Made by a program: the position numbers and the translations under genes. This document shows, piece by piece, positions 61,845 through 64,000 of a DNA stretch of 64,000 nt (the first letter of the stretch is position 1; the number at the start of each line of letters is the position of its first letter). The DNA comes from Corynebacterium testudinoris (GTDB taxonomy: Bacteria; Actinomycetota; Actinomycetes; Mycobacteriales; Mycobacteriaceae). The stretch is from contig NZ_CP011545.1 of NCBI RefSeq assembly GCF_001021045.1, positions 124,001 through 188,000 of the forward strand, read 5' to 3'. Below the pieces are notes generated by a model. The model ran no database searches. It saw only the letters and a list, made by a program, of their open reading frames with translations, and was not told where the DNA came from.

Positions 61845-64000
61845 GTGGCAAAATTCCTCTTCAAACTGGGACGCTGGTCCTTCCACAAAAAGTGGATTGT
61901 CATCGTCATCTGGGTGGGCATCTTGGCGGGCATCGCTGGCGGCGCCATGGCCATCCAGAAGCCCTTCTCCAGCCAGTTCACCATCGGCGGCACACCGTCG
62001 ATCGAGGCTATTTCAACGCTGCAGGACAACTTCCCGGACGCCGGCAACCCGGCGAACGCGGCCTCCGTCAACGTGGTGTTCGTCGCCCCCGAGGGGGAAG
62101 AACTGGCGGCGCCGGAGAACTCCGCGGCGATTGACACGGTGGTGACCTACATCCGGGACAACCTCCACGACATCTCCAATGACCAACGCTTTGGCAACCC
62201 CGTCGTGCTCTCACCGGCCCTGGAAGCCGGAGTGGTGGAGCAGATGACCCAGCAGGGCCTGCCGGAGGAGATGGCCCGCCAGGACGCGGCAAATCTGCGG
62301 ATGATCTCGCCCGATGGCCGCATCGGCTACACCACGTTTGACATCGACGTGCCCTCGTCGATGGATGTCACCCAGGAACACCGCGACGTGGTCAACCACG
62401 CGATGGATCTGGGCCGCGAGCAGGGCCTCGAGGTCGAGGCGGGTGGCGCGGGTTTCGGTGACCCGATCAGTGTGAAAACGACAAGCGAGCTCATTGGCCT
62501 CGCCATCGCCTTCGTGGTCCTCATCTTCACGTTCGGTTCGCTCGTTGCCGCCGGGCTGCCGCTGCTCACCGCGGTCATCGGAGTTGGCATCGGTGCCCTC
62601 GTCATCGTCGGGGCGACCCGCTTCGTGGAGCTCAATGACATCACCCCGGTGCTCGCGGTCATGATCGGCCTGGCCGTTGGCATCGACTACGCGCTGTTTA
62701 TTCTCTCCCGCTATCGGGCGGAACGAGAACGCATGCCCGCCGATGAGGCCGCAGGAATGGCGGTGGGCACCGCCGGTTCTGCCGTGGTCTTCGCCGGGGC
62801 GACGGTCATTATCGCGCTGGCGGCGCTGACCATCGTCAACATTGGCTTCCTCACCGCCATGGGACTGTCCGCGGCCTTCACCGTCCTCGTGGCAGTGCTG
62901 GTGGCGCTCACCTTCATCCCGGCCCTGCTCGGTGTGCTGGGGGACCGGACGTTCAAGGGCCGCATCCCCGGCGTGGCGGGCAACCCGATGCGCAAGGGCA
63001 AGCGCCGTCCCGTCCGCCGCACGCTGGGCAACCGCTGGGTCAGCTTCGTCCGCCGCGCACCCGGCCTCGTCATGGCCGTGGTCGTGCTCGGGCTCGGTGC
63101 GCTCAGCGCCCCGGTGCTCAACATGGAGCTGTCGCTGCCCTCGGATTCCACCTCCAACCTCGACACCACCCAGCGCAAGTCCGCCGATCTCATGGCGGAG
63201 GGCTTTGGCCCGGGTATCAACGCGCCCTTCCTCGTCATCGTCGATGCCCACGACGTCAACCCGGATTCCGCGGCCCTGGAACCCCTGGTCCGCGCCCAGA
63301 CCTCCTTGGCGGAAGCCAATGGTGAGGTCGTTGATCGGGAGAAAGCCGCAGCGTCGAGCTCGTTCCTGTACACGGTGGGACAGCTCAAGAGCGTTGGTGG
63401 CGTCAAGCACGCGCAGATCGTCGGCGTGAACGACGACTCCACCGCAGCGCAGGTCATGGTGACACCTGTGACCGGCCCGGACGAGCAGTACACAACCGAG
63501 GTCTCTCATGCCCTGCGTGCCCAAAGCGCAGAGATTTCCGATGCCACGGGAGTGAAGATCGGCATGACCGGCCTCACCGCGGTGCAGATGGACATCACCG
63601 AACGGCTCTCCGGCGCGATGCCGATCTACCTTGCCATCGTCGTCGGGCTGGCCATCTTCCTCTTGTTTGCCGTCTTCCGTTCGGTCCTCGTACCCATCGT
63701 CGCGGGCTTGGGCTTCTTGCTCTCCGTCGGTGCGGCCTTCGGCGTGACCGTCCTCGTGTGGCAGCAGGGCCTGTGGGGCCTGGTCAACACCCCCGCCCCG
63801 CTGATCTCCTTCATGCCAATCTTCCTCATCGGTGTCACCTTCGGCCTGGCCATGGATTACCAAGTCTTCCTGGTCACCCGCATGCGCGAGCACTACATCA
63901 CCCTGCGCGAGCGGGCCGAAAAAGCCGGGGACACGGATGTCCCGCTGCGGTCACTGCGCCTCGACGCGGTCGAAGAGTCCACCATCGTGGGCTTCACCCG
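61845..64000 (+). CDS. MMPL/RND family transporter, 5' part
   Basis: Starts with GTG at 61845 (GAGAAGG site upstream) and runs open to the window end, giving 718 residues of an incomplete protein. The first membrane helix (WIVIVIWVGILAGIAGGAMAI) is followed by an external porter domain. Four helices then carry MIGLAVGIDYALFILSRYR near residue 275, and a second porter domain and helix set ends with GVTFGLAMDYQVFLVTRMRE near 665. These GIDYALF and AMDYQVF motifs are the proton-relay signature of MMPL proteins, which export lipids or drugs (in corynebacteria also mycolate trehalose esters). Which substrate applies is unknown; the C terminus is outside the window. Confidence 0.9.
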   Translation, partial: MAKFLFKLGRWSFHKKWIVIVIWVGILAGIAGGAMAIQKPFSSQFTIGGTPSIEAISTLQDNFPDAGNPANAASVNVVFVAPEGEELAAPENSAAIDTVVTYIRDNLHDISNDQRFGNPVVLSPALEAGVVEQMTQQGLPEEMARQDAANLRMISPDGRIGYTTFDIDVPSSMDVTQEHRDVVNHAMDLGREQGLEVEAGGAGFGDPISVKTTSELIGLAIAFVVLIFTFGSLVAAGLPLLTAVIGVGIGALVIVGATRFVELNDITPVLAVMIGLAVGIDYALFILSRYRAERERMPADEAAGMAVGTAGSAVVFAGATVIIALAALTIVNIGFLTAMGLSAAFTVLVAVLVALTFIPALLGVLGDRTFKGRIPGVAGNPMRKGKRRPVRRTLGNRWVSFVRRAPGLVMAVVVLGLGALSAPVLNMELSLPSDSTSNLDTTQRKSADLMAEGFGPGINAPFLVIVDAHDVNPDSAALEPLVRAQTSLAEANGEVVDREKAAASSSFLYTVGQLKSVGGVKHAQIVGVNDDSTAAQVMVTPVTGPDEQYTTEVSHALRAQSAEISDATGVKIGMTGLTAVQMDITERLSGAMPIYLAIVVGLAIFLLFAVFRSVLVPIVAGLGFLLSVGAAFGVTVLVWQQGLWGLVNTPAPLISFMPIFLIGVTFGLAMDYQVFLVTRMREHYITLRERAEKAGDTDVPLRSLRLDAVEESTIVGFT

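Noticed and set aside
62211..63893. 560-codon minus-strand frame opposite the MMPL gene
   Set aside because: The sense strand encodes an MMPL protein with all family motifs; the antisense product is low complexity.

Overview
The window looks like a chromosomal segment of a Corynebacterium. The DNA is GC-rich. It carries the arabinogalactan genes typical of mycolate-bearing actinobacteria (embC, aftA, dprE2, dprE1, a GlfT1-type galactofuranosyltransferase and a two-gene O-antigen-type ABC exporter). A CTAT-N6-ATAG box of the AmtR type stands in front of gltBD, and the gene order recalls that of C. glutamicum from gltBD to tyrA/tadA. That synteny comparison is from memory, not from a search.

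Layout. Bases 2-8712 hold ordinary housekeeping and accessory genes: a TSUP permease end, HrpB helicase, an SDR, a LysE exporter, YbjQ, an S4 protein, a VOC protein, an alkyltransferase-like protein, a YihY membrane protein, an alpha/beta hydrolase and a maltokinase-cap-like protein. Bases 8726-12175 hold an M13 peptidase and a two-gene membrane operon with a PrsW-like protease. Bases 12228-18405 hold gltBD with its nitrogen-control box. Bases 18416-26144 are the minus-strand block for decaprenylphosphoryl-arabinose synthesis and arabinan assembly. Bases 26145-27446 contain no conventional gene, but I read in them a candidate structured small RNA, perfect palindromes and two very short genes (36 and 47 codons) for acidic amphipathic peptides, each with its own ribosome site and terminator hairpin. 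Bases 27447-36327 hold hypothetical proteins, GtrA, GlfT1, a DUF559 nuclease-like protein, a 93-bp tandem palindromic repeat, the galactan ABC exporter, a PLP-fold protein without lysine, and a quinone oxidoreductase. Bases 36391-41247 hold tRNA-Ser, the molybdenum cofactor genes (moeB-rhodanese, moaE, mog, moeA, moaD) and an aromatic aminotransferase. Bases 41354-44861 hold three tRNAs, mgtE and dccT.

Bases 45013-59219 form an aromatic catabolic block between a tRNA-Arg/terminator and tyrA. On the minus strand lie an MFS transporter and a single-component flavin hydroxylase. Divergent from these are a fused FAH-RraA enzyme, a GntR regulator, a CHMS dehydrogenase (HpaE), homoprotocatechuate 2,3-dioxygenase (HpaD), hydratase (HpaH), aldolase (HpaI) and a 2-keto-acid decarboxylase. 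An aldehyde dehydrogenase and a divergent AraC-type regulator follow. Read together, they can convert aryl-pyruvates such as 4-hydroxyphenylpyruvate to arylacetates and on through homoprotocatechuate meta-cleavage to pyruvate and succinic semialdehyde. Two steps are unconventional: the ring hydroxylase is not HpaBC, and the decarboxylase/isomerase step is served by the FAH-RraA fusion with no HpaF in sight.

Bases 59307-64000 return to core genes: tyrA, a tRNA-deaminase-associated protein, tadA, CsbD, tRNA-Ser and an MMPL transporter cut by the window end. No insertion sequence, prophage or CRISPR array was seen.
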